The notes under the pieces were generated by a model. The model was not told where the DNA came from and made no database searches. It worked only from the letters and a program-made list of their open reading frames with translations. Shown here piece after piece: positions 7,843 through 15,643 of a DNA stretch of 32,615 bases (position 1 is the first letter of the stretch; every line of letters starts with the position of its first letter). Origin of the DNA: Paludibacterium sp. Its GTDB lineage: Bacteria > Pseudomonadota > Gammaproteobacteria > Burkholderiales > Chromobacteriaceae. A program made the position numbers and the translations under genes. Location: positions 1-32,615 of the forward strand of contig NZ_JAFAND010000048.1 of NCBI RefSeq assembly GCF_019232825.1, read 5' to 3'.

Positions 7843-9243
7843 TCAGGGTTCGGCCAGAACCGGACAGGCAGGCTTGGCGGCTTGTTGTCTGAATGTGGCG
7901 CCATGGTGATGACTGGCTAGCTTTGGGCCTTGGCCAAACAATTTTTCGCGCAGCGTGCCTGGGCGATACTCCCGCTTATAGAGGCCGCGCCGCTGCAGTT
8001 CCGGCACGAGCAAGTCGACCACATCGGCGAAGGTGCCTGGGTTGATGACGGCGCTGAGGTTGAAGCCGTCCACACCGGTTTCGTCCACCCAGGCTTCCAG
8101 CGCGTCGGCGACGGTCTGCGCCGAGCCGACGATGACCGGGCCATCCCCGCCGATGCCGCAGTATTGGGCAATCTCGCGCACCGTCCATTGGCGTTCCGGG
8201 TCGGCTGCCGTAAAGGCTTCGACGGCCGATTGAATCGCATTGCTTTCCACGTGCTCCAGGGTCTGATCCCCGGCAAATTGGCTCAGGTCGATGCCGGTCC
8301 AGCCGGACATCAGCGCCAGGGCGCCGTCATGGCTGATGAAGCGTTGGTAGTCTTCAAACTTGGCGCGGGCGGCTTCGTCGCTGTGCGCGACGATCACCGT
8401 CAGCTGGTTGAAGATGGTGACTTCGTCCGGCTGCCGTCCCTGGCGGGACACTTCTTGCCTGATCGCATCCACTTGCTGGCGCAGTACGTGGCGAGTCGGC
8501 GCGGCGACGAACACGCACTCGGCGTGGCGGGCGGCAAACTGTCTGCCGCGGGAGGACGCGCCTGCTTGATAGAGCACCGGCGTGCGTTGCGGCGATGGCT
8601 CGCTCAGGTGAAAACCCGGCACGGTAAAGTAGCGGCCGTGGTGGTCGATGTTGCGGACGCCGGACGGCTCCACGTAGATGCCGCGCCCGGCGTCGCGTTG
8701 GACCGCGTCGTCACGCCAGCTGCCTTCCCACAGCTTGTAGCAGACCTCGAGGTATTCGTCGGCCAGCTCATAACGATTGTCGTGGGTCAGTTGTTGCGCT
8801 TGGCCGAGATTGCGCGCGCCACTGTCCAGATAGGAGGTGACGATGTTCCAACCCACGCGCCCTTGCGTGAGATGGTCCGCCGTGGATAGGCGGCGCGCGA
8901 ACGGATAGGGATGCTCGAACGACACGGAGGCGGTGATGCCGAAACCCAGGTGCTGCGTAACGGCCGCCATCGCGGACACGAGTTGCAGCGGATCGTTGAT
9001 CGGCACCTGCGCGGCTTGACGAAGCGCCGTCTCGGGGCTGCGGCCGTAGACGTCGTAGACGCCCAATACATCGGCAATGAACAAGCCATCGATCTTGCCG
9101 CGTTCCAATGTGGTGGCCAGATCGGTCCAATAGCGCAAATCGGTATAGCGGTGCGACTGATCTTCGGGGTGCCGCCATAGTCCGGGTGACAGATGCCCCG
9201 GGCTATTGATTGTGAAGGCATTTAGCCTGATTTCTTTACGCAT
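7843..9243 (-). CDS. DszA/SnaA/NtaA-family FMNH2-dependent monooxygenase
   Basis: A 466-residue luciferase-like oxygenase. The N-terminus RLNAFTINSPGHLSPGLWRHP, the motif GRVGWNIVTS, VLYQAGASSRG and the C-terminal GFNLS region are typical of the DszA/SnaA/NtaA branch, which uses FMNH2 from a partner reductase. Family members cleave sulfones, nitrilotriacetate or S-modified cysteines. The open frame runs further upstream, but that part would lie inside sfnB. The ATG at 9243, 22 bases after the sfnB stop, gives the family N-terminus. It is about 100 residues longer than SfnG, so it is not a standard dimethyl-sulfone monooxygenase. The substrate is unassigned; the sulfur role comes from its neighbours. 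Confidence 0.85.
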   Translation of the reverse strand: MRKEIRLNAFTINSPGHLSPGLWRHPEDQSHRYTDLRYWTDLATTLERGKIDGLFIADVLGVYDVYGRSPETALRQAAQVPINDPLQLVSAMAAVTQHLGFGITASVSFEHPYPFARRLSTADHLTQGRVGWNIVTSYLDSGARNLGQAQQLTHDNRYELADEYLEVCYKLWEGSWRDDAVQRDAGRGIYVEPSGVRNIDHHGRYFTVPGFHLSEPSPQRTPVLYQAGASSRGRQFAARHAECVFVAAPTRHVLRQQVDAIRQEVSRQGRQPDEVTIFNQLTVIVAHSDEAARAKFEDYQRFISHDGALALMSGWTGIDLSQFAGDQTLEHVESNAIQSAVEAFTAADPERQWTVREIAQYCGIGGDGPVIVGSAQTVADALEAWVDETGVDGFNLSAVINPGTFADVVDLLVPELQRRGLYKREYRPGTLREKLFGQGPKLASHHHGATFRQQAAKPACPVLAEP

Positions 9244-9265
9244 GGGGTGGCATTCCGGTGTTGGT

Positions 9266-10495
9266 TCAGTTCCAGGAGTGGCGGGCCGGCTTGACGCCAT
9301 TGAGGTAAAAGTTGCCGATCGTGTGGTACTTCCAGCGCACGGGGTCGTGCAGCGTGTGTACCCGGGCATTGCGCCAATGCCGGTCGTAGTTGTAGCGCCC
9401 CAATGTCGACTTGCTGCCGCCAAGTTCGAATAGCTTGCTTGCCGCCAGCAGCGATATGTCCGTTGTGGCAATCTTGGCTTCGCCGACGGCAACGGCCGCC
9501 TGCGCCACGGTGTCTTCGTCCGGCGCCAGTTTGGCAATGTCGATAAAACGACCCGCGCGTTGGATGAGTGCTTCGGCGGCATGCAGGCGGTACTGCAGAT
9601 CGCCAATTTGAGCGATGGTGAGCGGGTCTAGGTCCGCCCGTTCCACGCCGCTATCGATCCACGGCCGCGCGTGCTGCTTGACGAAGTGGATGGTGTCGTT
9701 GATTGCCGCACGGGCAATGCCCAAATCGATTGCCGCCGTGGTGATCTGCGCAAACGGGCCCGCGAGGGTCGGGCGGTCGTACGAGCGATGGGTATAGAAC
9801 AGCTGGAACGCGCTGACGCGCACATTCTCGGCGACGACGGTGCCGCTGGCCGTGGTGCGTTGTCCGAAGCTGGACCAATCATCGATCACCTTCAAGCCTT
9901 CGGTACCTTGTTCGACAAACACCAGCACGGCCTGGTCGTTGTCGTCGAGCGCCAGCACCGGCACCCAATGCGCGTACAAAGCACCCGTGGAGTAGAACTT
10001 TGTGCCGTTCAGGACGTAACCATCGCCATCGCATCGGACCCGTGTCTGAATATCCAAAACCGTCTTGCCTCCCGCTTCCGAAAAGGCGTTGCCGTAGCGG
10101 TTGCCTCGAAGCACCAAATCAAAGAAGAAGCGCTTTTGCTCGGGCGTGCCTTCCAGACGGATGTCTTCGATCAGGCAGAAATGGTTTTGCGGCAACTGGC
10201 CGATCGATGAATCGGCTTCCGAAATGATGGCAATGACCTCCGCCAGCGTACCCGCCGATACCTCCGCGCCGCCGTATTCCCTGGGGACCGTGATCGCCCA
10301 CAGTCCGCTTTCGGAAAACAGCGCGACTTCGTCGAACGGTAGTGTTCGCTCCCGGTCTCGCTGCGCGGCATGCTCCGCCAGCTTGGGTACCAGAGAACGC
10401 GCAACCTGCAGCGCTTCGGCTTCGGAACGGATGATCGGAACGGACGACGGTGTGGCAGACGCTTGCGCAATGCCGGATGCTGTGTGCGTGGACAT
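9266..10495 (-). CDS. sfnB: SfnB-family sulfur acquisition oxidoreductase
   Basis: A 409-residue acyl-CoA-dehydrogenase-fold flavoprotein. It shows a helical N-terminal domain, an EADSSIGQLPQNHF block, SSFGQRTTASGTVV in the barrel domain and a closing YNYDRHWRNARVHTLHDPVRWK motif, the SfnB pattern. SfnB-type proteins belong to the sulfate-starvation set and are thought to oxidise organosulfur compounds with reduced flavin; the exact reaction is not established. It is only distantly similar to the two MsuC-like proteins here. AAGAGGAAT precedes the ATG. It lies 106 bases behind msuE and 22 bases ahead of the DszA-like gene, and I see no separate sigma-54 promoter, so it is probably transcribed from the msuE promoter. 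Confidence 0.85.
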   Translation of the reverse strand: MSTHTASGIAQASATPSSVPIIRSEAEALQVARSLVPKLAEHAAQRDRERTLPFDEVALFSESGLWAITVPREYGGAEVSAGTLAEVIAIISEADSSIGQLPQNHFCLIEDIRLEGTPEQKRFFFDLVLRGNRYGNAFSEAGGKTVLDIQTRVRCDGDGYVLNGTKFYSTGALYAHWVPVLALDDNDQAVLVFVEQGTEGLKVIDDWSSFGQRTTASGTVVAENVRVSAFQLFYTHRSYDRPTLAGPFAQITTAAIDLGIARAAINDTIHFVKQHARPWIDSGVERADLDPLTIAQIGDLQYRLHAAEALIQRAGRFIDIAKLAPDEDTVAQAAVAVGEAKIATTDISLLAASKLFELGGSKSTLGRYNYDRHWRNARVHTLHDPVRWKYHTIGNFYLNGVKPARHSWN

Positions 10496-10601
10496 GCTGA
10501 TTCCTCTTAATGGTACGGTTGGGCAGCCGGTTGTCTTCCGTGCCGCGCCAGAGTTAAGTGCGTGTTGTCATCTTGTTTCGCATGACGCCCGATCAGGTCG
10601 G

Positions 10602-11171
10602 TCAAGCTTGGACGCCAAGGCTGATGGCGACATTGCGGTGGCTAAGTAAAGGCAGGGCGCGTTCGACCGCCAAATCGATGCGCTCTTGCAGCGCCGGACT
10701 GCTGACCCGGTAGGACTGAAGGTCGGTTTCCGCCCCGTAGACGCCGATGGGCAAGGTCAAGGCCTGGAAGAAGCTGAACAGGGGGCGTAATTGGTGTTCG
10801 ATCACCAGCGCGTGGCGGTCGCTGCCGCCGGTGGCGGCCAATAACACGGGCACGTCTATCAGCGCTTCGTAATGGATAAAATCGAAGAAATGCTTGAACA
10901 GACCGGTAAAGCTCGCGCGATAGACCGGGCTGGCGACGACCAGTAGATCGGCGGATTCGACGGCGGCGATTTCGGCTTTGACCTCGTCCGGCAAGGCCGC
11001 AGGGTGCGTGATACCGCCGTAAAGATGAGCGATCTCGCCGAGTTCGATGAGATGGACGTCGATGGGTAGGCGTTGCGCCATGCTGGTTACGATGCCTTCG
11101 ACCAATGCCAGGGTCCGAGATGGGCGTTGCAAACCGCCGGAAACAGCCACTACCTGCAATTTTCTGGTCAT
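10602..11171 (-). CDS. msuE: NAD(P)H-dependent FMN reductase, MsuE type
   Basis: A 189-residue flavodoxin-fold reductase of normal length that supplies FMNH2 to the two-component oxygenases. The FMN phosphate loop SGGLQRPSRT (about 11-20) and ADLLVVASPVYRASFTGLFKHFFD (about 74-97) with the YRASFTG segment mark the SsuE/MsuE group; TGGSDRH follows in the middle. AGGAG lies at the right distance from the ATG at 11171. It is the first gene of a minus-strand operon running through sfnB, the DszA-like gene and the permease, and it is headed by a sigma-54 promoter at 11206-11221. It is the only flavin reductase in the cluster, so it probably serves all the oxygenases there. Confidence 0.9.
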   Translation of the reverse strand: MTRKLQVVAVSGGLQRPSRTLALVEGIVTSMAQRLPIDVHLIELGEIAHLYGGITHPAALPDEVKAEIAAVESADLLVVASPVYRASFTGLFKHFFDFIHYEALIDVPVLLAATGGSDRHALVIEHQLRPLFSFFQALTLPIGVYGAETDLQSYRVSSPALQERIDLAVERALPLLSHRNVAISLGVQA

Positions 11172-11205
11172 AACGACTCCTGATAACTGATTGTGTCAGT
11201 TATAT

Positions 11206-11221
11206 AGCAGTAATCGTGCCA
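11206..11221 (-). promoter_or_regulatory. Sigma-54 promoter of msuE operon
   Basis: Read on the minus strand, TGGCACGATTACTGCT matches TGGCACG-N4-TTGCW except for one base of the -12 element. GG and GC are ten bases apart. It lies 35 bases ahead of the msuE start and faces it. Confidence 0.75.
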
Positions 11222-11276
11222 GAAAGTATTTTGTTTATTTTCAATGTGTTGTGTGTATTTGAGTGTTGCCGGTCAA

Positions 11277-11322
11277 TGCTGATTGAACACCAGCTTGCTG
11301 AATGCCTGCTGATTATTCAGCA
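11277..11322. promoter_or_regulatory. Cluster of candidate SfnR half-sites
   Basis: TGCTGA occurs at 11277, 11296 and 11307, and TCAGCA at 11317; the last two form an inverted repeat with a four-base gap. Spacings of 19, 11 and 10 bases fit helical phasing. The cluster lies about 55-100 bases upstream of the msuE sigma-54 promoter, in the same relation as the TCAGCAGTGCTGA site to the ssuD promoter. Confidence 0.5.
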
Positions 11323-11349
11323 CCCATCAAAAATCCCATGGATGCTTTC

Positions 11350-11489
11350 TGCTGACCTGCCGTGTGGGCGATTTTGCGCTCAGGGCGCTGGGGGATGTGC
11401 TGCCGTTTGGTCTCGGCATTCTGGCGATGGGGCTGGTGAGTGCGCGGTTGTTCGGCCCGTTGCATGGCGGCGATCGGCCGCGGCGCGCC
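11350..11489 (+). pseudogene. 3' fragment of the small membrane protein gene (right direct repeat)
   Basis: Positions 11350-11486 repeat 1064-1200 with four differences. The frame stays open and ends two codons later with GCC TAA. No 5' part, start codon or ribosome site is present; the upstream bases are the msuE control region. This is the displaced 3' end of a second copy of the 877-1212 gene. It encodes the last third of the protein, ending RPRRA. It marks the right border of the sulfur cluster. Confidence 0.85.
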
Positions 11490-11558
11490 TAAGTCTGCAT
11501 GTTAATCGGGCCAGTGCCATGCAACGCGTGGAGCGCCGGCAGTCGGGGTTGGGCGGGT

Positions 11559-11587
11559 GTGACAAAATGACGCCATATGCCTATACT
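11559..11587 (+). promoter_or_regulatory. Sigma-70 promoter of the toxin-antitoxin pair
   Basis: GTGACA at 11559-11564 (five of six bases of the -35 consensus) and TATACT at 11582-11587 (five of six of the -10) are separated by exactly 17 bases. The antitoxin ATG follows at 11623 with AGAGAGG at 11611-11617. Such operons are usually repressed by the antitoxin at this position. Confidence 0.6.
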
Positions 11588-11622
11588 CGATCAGATGCAT
11601 TATTGGCTATAGAGAGGTTGCC

Positions 11623-11916
11623 ATGCTTGCTCATACAGGAAAACGGCTGACCACGCGTATCACTGAGCACGTGCAGGAAAAGCTGCAGGCTGCAGCGGAT
11701 ATTATGGGGGCGACGCTGAATCAGTTTGTTGTTCAGGCGGCGCTGGAAAAGGCGGACAAGGTTATTGAGAGTGAATCCTCGATTGTCCTGACTCGCAGGG
11801 AGTCAATGAGACTTCTCGATTTAATTGAAAACCCGCCGCCGAGAAATGAGAAATTTCTACAAGCTCAAGCCCGTTATCAGAGGATGAAGAACGATGATGG
11901 TTCTGCCACTGAATGA
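11623..11916 (+). CDS. DUF1778 (TacA-type) antitoxin
   Basis: A 97-residue protein with an N-terminal ribbon-helix-helix region (KRLTTRITEHVQEKLQAAADIMG, about 7-29) followed by NQFVVQAALEKADKVI, the DUF1778 pattern. The C-terminal part (about 55-97) would wrap the toxin. It binds DNA as a dimer and neutralises the GNAT toxin encoded next; the two genes overlap by 23 bases. Its promoter region shows a near-consensus sigma-70 element. It stands just outside the right direct repeat of the sulfur cluster, in a region with a broken nuclease gene, so it may have arrived with other mobile DNA. Confidence 0.9.
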   Translation: MLAHTGKRLTTRITEHVQEKLQAAADIMGATLNQFVVQAALEKADKVIESESSIVLTRRESMRLLDLIENPPPRNEKFLQAQARYQRMKNDDGSATE

Positions 11917-12361
11917 CCGGCATGATAGAAATCACTTTGATTGCGGTGACGTTGATCTAAACGGTTGGTTGAAGCGGATCGCCAAGCAACATAAAGAGAA
12001 GGGGGTTTCCTCGACCTTTGTGGCGGTAGCCGATGAGCAAAGCACGGAAGTGCTTGGCTTTTACGCGATCAGTTTGGCCGAGCTGGTCAATACCGACCTT
12101 CCGACGACGTACAAGAAACGTCTACCGGTCAAGGTTCCTGTATTTCGTCTTGGCCGGTTGGCAACGGCGATATTACATCGGCGAAAAGGTATTGGAGAGT
12201 ATATGCTGTTCGATGCAATTGACCGGGTGACGCGCATCGCGCGCGAGGTGGGTGGCATTGGTTTGGTGGTCAATGCGAAGCACGCCGCAGTCAATTTCTA
12301 CCAACGCTATGGTTTTGAGCCTATGGCAGACCACCCGCAACATCTGTTCTTGCCTATTTGA
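11894..12361 (+). CDS. GNAT-family acetyltransferase toxin (TacT-type)
   Basis: A 155-residue GNAT protein, the usual size of TacT toxins, which acetylate the amino group of charged tRNAs and block translation. The acetyl-CoA loop is HRRKGIG (95-101), and the C-terminal NFYQRYGF carries the conserved Tyr139 near the position of the catalytic tyrosine of TacT. The start at 11894 overlaps the antitoxin gene; ATG at 11897 is equally possible. No frameshift or missing motif is seen, so it looks active. The targeted tRNA cannot be predicted. Immediately downstream, and in opposite orientation, lies a broken Rpn-type gene. Confidence 0.9.
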   Translation: MMVLPLNDRHDRNHFDCGDVDLNGWLKRIAKQHKEKGVSSTFVAVADEQSTEVLGFYAISLAELVNTDLPTTYKKRLPVKVPVFRLGRLATAILHRRKGIGEYMLFDAIDRVTRIAREVGGIGLVVNAKHAAVNFYQRYGFEPMADHPQHLFLPI

Positions 12362-12603
12362 CGCAAGCTCCGCCATGCGGGGCTTGGCATTACGCCCTTC
12401 TTGGCGGCCTTTTTGGGCGCCAATCTCTATCCCTTCCTGCCGGGCTTCTTCTCGGAGTCTTTCTGCAATCGTCATGACAACCTCCTCATACTGCGGTGCG
12501 CTGTGCGCCAACTTGTGCAATAGGGTTTTCGGTTCTGCCGTATCGCCTGCCTGCAGCATGTAATTCAACAGTGACTTGAGTTGCTCTTGGCTACACGTGC
12601 CGA
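12362..12603 (-). pseudogene. C-terminal remnant of an Rpn-family nuclease (transposase_31-like)
   Basis: The minus strand encodes SQEQLKSLLNYMLQAGD, then LAHSAPQYEEVVMTIAERL and a charged tail with EGIEIGAQKGRQEG. This is the C-terminal pattern of Rpn recombination-promoting nucleases of the PD-(D/E)XK group. The catalytic N-terminal domain is absent: upstream the frame runs into the palindromic repeat at 12607. Downstream it runs into the antisense of the toxin gene. It is therefore a dead fragment, truncated at one or both ends. Confidence 0.7.
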
Positions 12604-12766
12604 GGCGTAGGGCGCACTCGCCGAAGGCAGTGCGCCGTCTTTCACGCTATCGACGGATGAATGCGGCCTCCCGCGGCGGCGTTGGCGCAATGCCGCGCGT
12701 TGCGCGGCGATTACACCCTACCATCCCGGGCACACGTAGGGGGCGTTCGCGCAGCGGCGCGGTTGG
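12604..12766. repeat. Dispersed palindromic repeat, copy 3 (two units)
   Basis: The left unit at 12607-12636 (GTAGGGCGCACTCGCC, then GAAGGCAGTGCGCC) and the right unit at 12684-12721 (GGCGCAATGCCGCGCG ... CACCCTAC) match copy 4 at 25687-25777, where the two units stand in the opposite order. A weaker relative follows at about 12736-12760. No gene is seen in this interval. The repeat sits where the Rpn-like gene is cut off. Confidence 0.65.
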
Positions 12767-14065
12767 CTATCCTCTCGCCGTAACGGGCGTTGCCGAATGG
12801 TGCTTCACGCTCAGCCCCAACCCAATCACCACGCCTAGCAGCGCCAGCGCTTCGACGTAATGCGCGGGGGCCAATATGTCACGCTTGAGCATCAGCGCCA
12901 CCAACATCGGCGTCAGGCCGCCGAAGATCGCATAGGCCAGGTTGTACGACAGCGATAGGCCGCTGAAGCGCACCGCGGGCGGGAAGGCGCGCACCATGAT
13001 GCACGGCACGGCGGCGATGGTGCCCACGGTCAGGCCCAAGAGCGCGTAGCCGGGAAACAGCCAATCGGGGTTGGCGGCGATGCCGCCGTAAAAGACGTAG
13101 CAGGCCGCGCTCAGCAGCAGCGAGCCGACCAAGAGGGTGGGGCCGTCGCCGTAGCGGTCGGTCAGGCTGCCGGCCAGCACGCAGCCGATCGACAGGCATA
13201 CCACCGCCAGGCAGTTGGCCAGCAAGGCCTTTTCCGCGCCGATGGCCGGCAGTTTCGCCAGCAGCCCCGGGGTCATCAAGATCACCACCACGATGCCGCC
13301 GGTCAGCACCCAGGTCGCCAGCATCGACAGCAGCATCGCGCCGCGGTGCGACGCCAGCACGCGTTTCATCGGCCATTCGGCCAAGAGCGCGCGCTGTTCC
13401 TCCAGCTCTTTGAATACCGGCGTTTCTTGCAGGTAGCTGCGCAGGTAGACCGCCATCAGGCCGAACACCCCGCCGAGCAGAAAGGGAATGCGCCAAGCGT
13501 GGTCGACCAGCTCTGCTTCGGTGAAGCGCGCGTGCATCGCGCTCGCCACCAGCGAGCCGAGCAGAATGCCCATGGTCAGGCCGGCGGTGAGCGTGCCGCA
13601 GGCGAAGCCGACGCGGCGCGCCGGCACGTGCTCGGACACGAATACCCAGGCGCCCGGCACCTCGCCGCCGATGGCGGCGCCTTGCAGCACGCGTAGCGCC
13701 AACAGCCCGATCGGCGCCCAGAAACCGATGGCGGCGTAGGTGGGCAGCAGGCCCATCAGGAAAGTCGGCAGCGCCATCAATAGAATGCTGAGCGTGAACA
13801 TGCGCTTGCGCCCGCGCAGGTCGCCGAAGTGCGCCATGACGATGCCGCCGAGCGGGCGCGCCAGGTAGCCGGCGGCGAAAATGCCGTAGGTCTGCACTTG
13901 TACCAGCCAGTCGGGGCTGTGCGGCGGAAAGAACACGTGTCCCATCACCGCGGCGAAGAACACGTAGATAACGAAGTCGTAAAACTCCAGCGTGCCGCCG
14001 AGCGCGGACAGCGCCAGCGTGCGGTAGTCGCCGCGGTTAAGCGGGCGGGTGTGGTCGAAAGGCAT
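12767..14065 (-). CDS. MFS transporter, metabolite:H+ symporter (MHS) type
   Basis: A 432-residue protein with twelve predicted membrane segments. The loop-2 signature is GDLRGRKRMF, and the N-terminal GGTLEFYDFVIYVFFA and ARPLGGIVMAHFGD blocks are those of the MHS family (ProP, ShiA, KgtP). GEVPGAWVFVSEHVPARRVG follows in segments 4-5. It should import an organic acid, betaine or similar solute with protons. The ATG at 14065 has only a weak ribosome site (GGACA). It is transcribed alone; the upstream gap of 163 bases separates it from slyX. GC content is clearly higher than in the sulfur cluster. Substrate not predictable. Confidence 0.88.
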   Translation of the reverse strand: MPFDHTRPLNRGDYRTLALSALGGTLEFYDFVIYVFFAAVMGHVFFPPHSPDWLVQVQTYGIFAAGYLARPLGGIVMAHFGDLRGRKRMFTLSILLMALPTFLMGLLPTYAAIGFWAPIGLLALRVLQGAAIGGEVPGAWVFVSEHVPARRVGFACGTLTAGLTMGILLGSLVASAMHARFTEAELVDHAWRIPFLLGGVFGLMAVYLRSYLQETPVFKELEEQRALLAEWPMKRVLASHRGAMLLSMLATWVLTGGIVVVILMTPGLLAKLPAIGAEKALLANCLAVVCLSIGCVLAGSLTDRYGDGPTLLVGSLLLSAACYVFYGGIAANPDWLFPGYALLGLTVGTIAAVPCIMVRAFPPAVRFSGLSLSYNLAYAIFGGLTPMLVALMLKRDILAPAHYVEALALLGVVIGLGLSVKHHSATPVTARG

Positions 14066-14169
14066 TGTTTGCTTGTCCCATGGTCATGATCATCCCGGCG
14101 TTCTGACGCCGTGTCCGGTCAGAATACGCTAATGCCATGGGGTGGGAAATGCCTTCGCGGGGATTGGTA

Positions 14170-14218
14170 TTGCGCCGATAGGCTATTTCCCGCCTATCCG
14201 GCGGGCATATCGGCGCAA
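14170..14218. promoter_or_regulatory. Long hairpin downstream of slyX
   Basis: TTGCGCCGATA at 14170-14180 and TATCGGCGCAA at 14208-14218 form an eleven-base perfect stem around a 27-base loop that contains a smaller CCGCC/GGCGG pairing. It lies directly behind the slyX stop (minus strand) and ahead of the transporter gene. It may end the yhcH-slyX transcript or be another palindromic repeat type; there is no clear T-run. Confidence 0.45.
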
Positions 14219-14228
14219 AAATGGCGAA

Positions 14229-14926
<698 letters not shown>

Positions 14927-14990
14927 TTAGCGGAATCCCTTCATGGCTGGGTGACGGCACAATGACAACTTTTTGGGAACGGGAGGCGGC

Positions 14991-15632
14991 ATGCGGGTGA
15001 GTGGAAAGAAAACCTGGCGCTGGCTGTGGTGCTTGGCGGCGCTGGTGGTGCTGCCGGCGCAGGCCGGCAATTGGATCTTGGCGCTGAGCTGGGCGCCGGG
15101 GTTTTGCGCTACGCACGCCGAGAAGCGGCAGTGCGGCGATCTGGCCGATCCGCAAAGTTTTGCCGCGCGTCATTTGACCTTGCACGGCTTGTGGCCGGAG
15201 GCGCAAAACTGCCCGGCGACGCCGCTGCGCCCCGGCGATTTGCCGGCGGGGCTGGAGCGGGTGATGCCCGGCGTGCGCGATGGCTTGGCCGAGCATGAAT
15301 GGCGCAAGCACGGCAGTTGCAGCGGCATGCAGCCGAACGCCTATTTCCGCCAGATGATGGATTTGGCCGACCGGGTCAACGGCAGCAGCCTCGGGCGCTT
15401 CTTGAGCGCGCATGCCGGCGCGCGCGTCACCCTGGACGAGTTGCACGCCGCGCTGACGCCGGACTACGCCGACGGCCGCCGCAGCGTGCGCTTCATCTGC
15501 GGCGGCGAGCGTTTGCAGGAGATCCGCTTTTACTTGAACGACTGGTCGTCCTTCCTGGGGAAATCCGGCCAGGCCGGTTTGTGGCGCCGGGCGCAGGGCA
15601 CCGACCGCTGCGACGACTCGGTACTGCTGTAG
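14991..15632 (+). CDS. Secreted ribonuclease, RNase T2 family
   Basis: A 213-residue protein with a signal peptide (residues 1-25; basic MRVSGKKTWR then WLWCLAALVVLPAQAG). It carries both catalytic segments of RNase T2: HGLWPE (65-70) and HEWRKHGSC (102-110), including the general acid/base histidines, and paired cysteines. It should cut RNA in the periplasm via 2',3'-cyclic phosphates, like E. coli RNase I. The ATG at 14991 follows GGGAGG; the frame extends to a TTG upstream, but that has no ribosome site. It is convergent with the ferric reductase-like gene, 11 bases apart. Confidence 0.92.
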   Translation: MRVSGKKTWRWLWCLAALVVLPAQAGNWILALSWAPGFCATHAEKRQCGDLADPQSFAARHLTLHGLWPEAQNCPATPLRPGDLPAGLERVMPGVRDGLAEHEWRKHGSCSGMQPNAYFRQMMDLADRVNGSSLGRFLSAHAGARVTLDELHAALTPDYADGRRSVRFICGGERLQEIRFYLNDWSSFLGKSGQAGLWRRAQGTDRCDDSVLL

Positions 15633-15643
15633 CGCGGGCAGCA

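Noticed and set aside
9244-9606. N-terminal extension of the DszA-like gene
   Set aside because: The extra 121 codons lie inside the sfnB coding sequence and do not resemble the family; the ATG at 9243 gives the normal N-terminus.
11216-11650. Plus-strand frame of 144 codons through the msuE control region and membrane-gene fragment
   Set aside because: It reads the right direct repeat in a different frame from the real gene, has no ribosome site, and crosses a sigma-54 promoter and the toxin-antitoxin promoter.
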